Shown here: positions 61,584 to 64,000 of the stretch, piece after piece
Numbering within the stretch: the stretch's first letter is position 1
Layout: each line of letters begins with the position of its first letter
Origin: Areca catechu
Taxonomy: Eukaryota > Streptophyta > Magnoliopsida > Arecales > Arecaceae
NCBI GenBank assembly: GCA_021397845.1
Contig: CM038040.1
Location: 47,263,088-47,327,087 of the forward strand
Length of the DNA: 64,000 nucleotides
Reading direction: 5' to 3'
Program-made: the position numbers and the translations under genes
Notes under the pieces: generated by a model
Databases searched by the model: none
Told to the model about the DNA's origin: nothing
What the model saw: the letters and a program-made list of their open reading frames with translations, nothing else

Positions 61584-62756
61584 GGCACTCTTAGTAATTG
61601 AATTTTGTTGAGAGATAACCTTATTCTATTAAATATAATAACTTCTATTAAGGCTAACCTCTTTTTGGTGTAGTAAATAGCCTATCATAATAACTTTCTG
61701 TTGTGATCGCTGTATCTTTTATGTCCCTTATACAACATCTTTGAATGGTCAGCACACATGCCTTACTCATCGATGATGCTTTGGCATCTTAGAAGTTAGT
61801 TGTTTTATCTTGCACCTACTCAGAAATCAGTCGGATCTGAGTAAGTTATTCGGACATTATGTTCTGGAGAACTAACATCCAACTAACTCATGATTATATG
61901 TAGTTAGTCAGGCTTCAATATTATAGTTACTCAGCTTTGCTAATTCAAGATTAAGTTACTCAGCTGCCACATGCTAAGTTGTTGTTTTGGCACCCTTAGT
62001 TAACAAGTCCAAGTATTCTTAGTTAGTAGATCCAAGTAAGTAGTGTAACATTTGCCCCCCCACACCGAATTCCAAGGCATTTTGCCATCTTGGGAGAAGA
62101 GACTAACATTAATGATTTGTCCATCCTCGAGCTCCGCCATCCTCTTGCTTTACATTGGTGACTATTAATATCTTCTCAAAAAAGGTCACAAAAAGATTGT
62201 TTTGTCATTTTAGTGTCAGAACCACCTTTATAATAGGTATCATGTCGAAGACTTAGTTATTAATGACTGAAATGACTAGCGATTCTGGAAATCCGAATAC
62301 TTTTCCTTTGGCCATTCCAACCTTACCACATGTTGGACCATTATTGAAGACTGGCTGTTCATGCAGATTATGCCAACATGTTAGCATCACACGAGAGGTG
62401 CATTGAAAAGCTGAATAACTCCTTTGGCCATCATCATGCCAAGGTCATAGTCTGGTAATCTTTTCATCATTCAAAGATCAAATCATTATCGTCACCACTA
62501 ATTATATAAAGATGGTCTTCTTCCTTCTCAAAGATTTTTCTATTTGAACTCTAAGTCCTTCCTGCTCCCAAAGGTTTTCTTGGAGTTTTCTTCAAGCTCT
62601 CCTCTCTTTCTGGTACTTTAGAAGGTTAGGTTCTTATTCTCTTTACTAGTTTTCCATTCCCTTTTGTTAGTTTCTTTGACTCTTTTAGGGCTTTAGGGAT
62701 TTCCTTGAAGATTCTACCATGTTCTTCCTTCCTTGATCTTCAATCTTTTAGGATGG

Positions 62757-64000
62757 TTAGGATTTTAGAGGTTCCTGTAAGTATTAGGTCTTCTTCTATA
62801 GGGAAAACAGTGTCGCAGTCGTACCAAGGGGATCCCAAGTCTCAGCATTCAAGGAATTTGAATGTCGAGGATTTAAGTCTGAGTCAGGTAAAAAGTATCC
62901 TGAGTCCGAGATAGCCCACCTGTGAAAATATTATTGGATTCCATAGAGTATTCGAGTCCACATTCTCGATCCTGATGACCGAGTAAATAATACCCCTTAA
63001 ATACTTTGCCATATTTAAGGAGTTTCTTCGAGTAGGACTTCACTTCCAGCTCTACTCTTTCATAGTCAGTATCTTAAACCTATACCAACTCACCTAGTGC
63101 AGCTTACTCTGAATACTTTTCAAATTATCTGCTCTTTCATCATCTTATGTCATGATCTTGAGATCGAGCTTAAGACATCCCTTTTTTATGCCCTCTTCAT
63201 GATTAAGAGACAACCTCATGGCAAAGGGTGGTGGTTCATCGATCATGCCATGGCCAATCATTCATTAAGGATCTTCATTCTACCATTCATGGATAGAAGT
63301 CCAGATTCTTCTTCTTATCATCTAATCATCCTTGGAGCTTTAGTTCCGAATGGAGGAGCCCCAACTAACTCCAAATGACAGTAAAAAAGTTCTCATAACT
63401 GATAAAGAAGACTTTGAGAGACTTCTTGAAGTTGAAGTCCCATAACAAAAAGAACTACTAAAGAAGTAGAACCTCTTCAACACAAAAATTAGCATGGTTC
63501 ATAGCCTAGGTATAGTCCGAGCAACTTAGTAATAGTTTATCTTTTGCATAACTTTGAAATTTAATCTAGTATCTTACTCAACTTTTTTTCTTTTTTGCAG
63601 ACATGAGGCCCAACTTTCAAAATGTTTAGCAGGCAACCTAGAAGAGACCTACTGGATGGTCACTGAAGAAGCTATACCCTACACCTAGTTCTTCGGCTCC
63701 AGGAGCTTCTTCAGCTTTGACTGCTGCTCCTCTAGCTATTGCTGAGATGTAAGCAATGGCCACAACTTCTTGAACTAGCGATGATGCCATTGTCATCGAA
63801 CCCCAGCCAACAGAGTCCTCTATGTCAGCTACTACTTCTCATAAGCAGTCAACAACTCCTGATCAACCAGCCGGTCCTTTTGTCCCCTGAGTTGGTGTCA
63901 ACTTAGGAAAAGCACCTCAAACTTCTTCGAAGGCCAAAAGAACTACTTGGGCTATTGGAGAGCCCGAGTCATTCATCAACTTAAACATTTACTCCAATGA
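62757..64000 (+). pseudogene. Second antisense extra ORF of a Tat-type element (partial)
   Basis: Homologue of 25075-27270 in the same position relative to an LTR and polypurine tract (LTR end TAACA, then TTTGCCCCCCCAC; the first copy has CACATCA, then TTTGCCTTCCAC). Matching segments in order: a leader, SFIILCHDLEIELKTSLFYA (63133-63192), HGKGWWFIDHA, then, after an acceptor-like TTTTTTGCAG (ending 63600), a basic and Ser/Ala-rich part. Stops and frameshifts are frequent (62912 on). The reading runs off the window. Confidence 0.6.

Larger units (their letters stand above)
60709..62050 (-). repeat. Tat-type LTR, split by a hAT-like element
   Basis: On the minus strand it starts TGTTACACTAC at 62050, next to a polypurine tract (GTGGGGGGGCAAA), and ends GGTGACAACA at 60709. 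It is therefore a 3' LTR whose interior lies to the right. A TATAAATA box is at 61583-61576. It resembles the LTR at 6079-6711 in order and wording around 61440-61600. Without the insert at 60826-61398 it would be about 760 bp. Confidence 0.6.

Overview
This is nuclear DNA from a flowering plant, most likely a non-grass monocot such as a palm. The plant call rests on intron-rich plant genes, abundant Ty3/gypsy and Ty1/copia LTR elements and AT-rich introns. The palm call is inference only. I recognise two host genes. The rest is intergenic DNA packed with nested, mostly decayed mobile elements.

Host genes. (1) On the + strand, 13135-21318, is a class IV HD-ZIP transcription factor of the PDF2/ATML1 (rice ROC1/ROC2) clade, in 11 coding exons. 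It has a (CT)n tract and a perfect L1 box upstream, and a likely intron in its 3' UTR. As given, six exons (plus one splice donor) carry single-base losses that break the frame, while the other five exons are clean. (2) On the - strand, 55925-48568, is a PCF11-type mRNA cleavage and polyadenylation factor (PCFS4-like). It has seven exons, 1069 codons, and no frame error.

Mobile DNA, left to right. The 3' end of a chromovirus (degenerate pol plus a 1.9-kb LTR) occupies 1-3529 and abuts a decayed minus-strand Tat-type gypsy element (3530-6711). After the HD-ZIP gene comes a large foldback-like inverted repeat (about 22835-34680). It has AT-rich outer arms and inner arms built of 26-bp GC-rich sub-repeats that meet at an apex near 32617. 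Two LTR elements sit inside it: a Tat-type element with an antisense extra ORF (23218-28325, target duplication ATAAT) and a short minus-strand LTR element (29274-32201, target duplication ACCTT). A full-length but dead Ty1/copia element (39624-45070, target duplication ATAAT) lies between the foldback element and the PCF11 gene. Beyond the PCF11 promoter are a tRNA-derived SINE with an expanded tail, a non-autonomous hAT element with an 8-bp target duplication, a decayed gypsy gag, and a Tat-type LTR. That LTR is itself split by another hAT-like element and is followed by a second antisense-ORF homologue that runs off the window.

Functionally the two host genes are unrelated: one specifies epidermal (L1) identity, the other is part of mRNA 3'-end processing. 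The most interesting structures are the nested foldback palindrome and the exon-by-exon pattern of single-base losses in the HD-ZIP IV gene.
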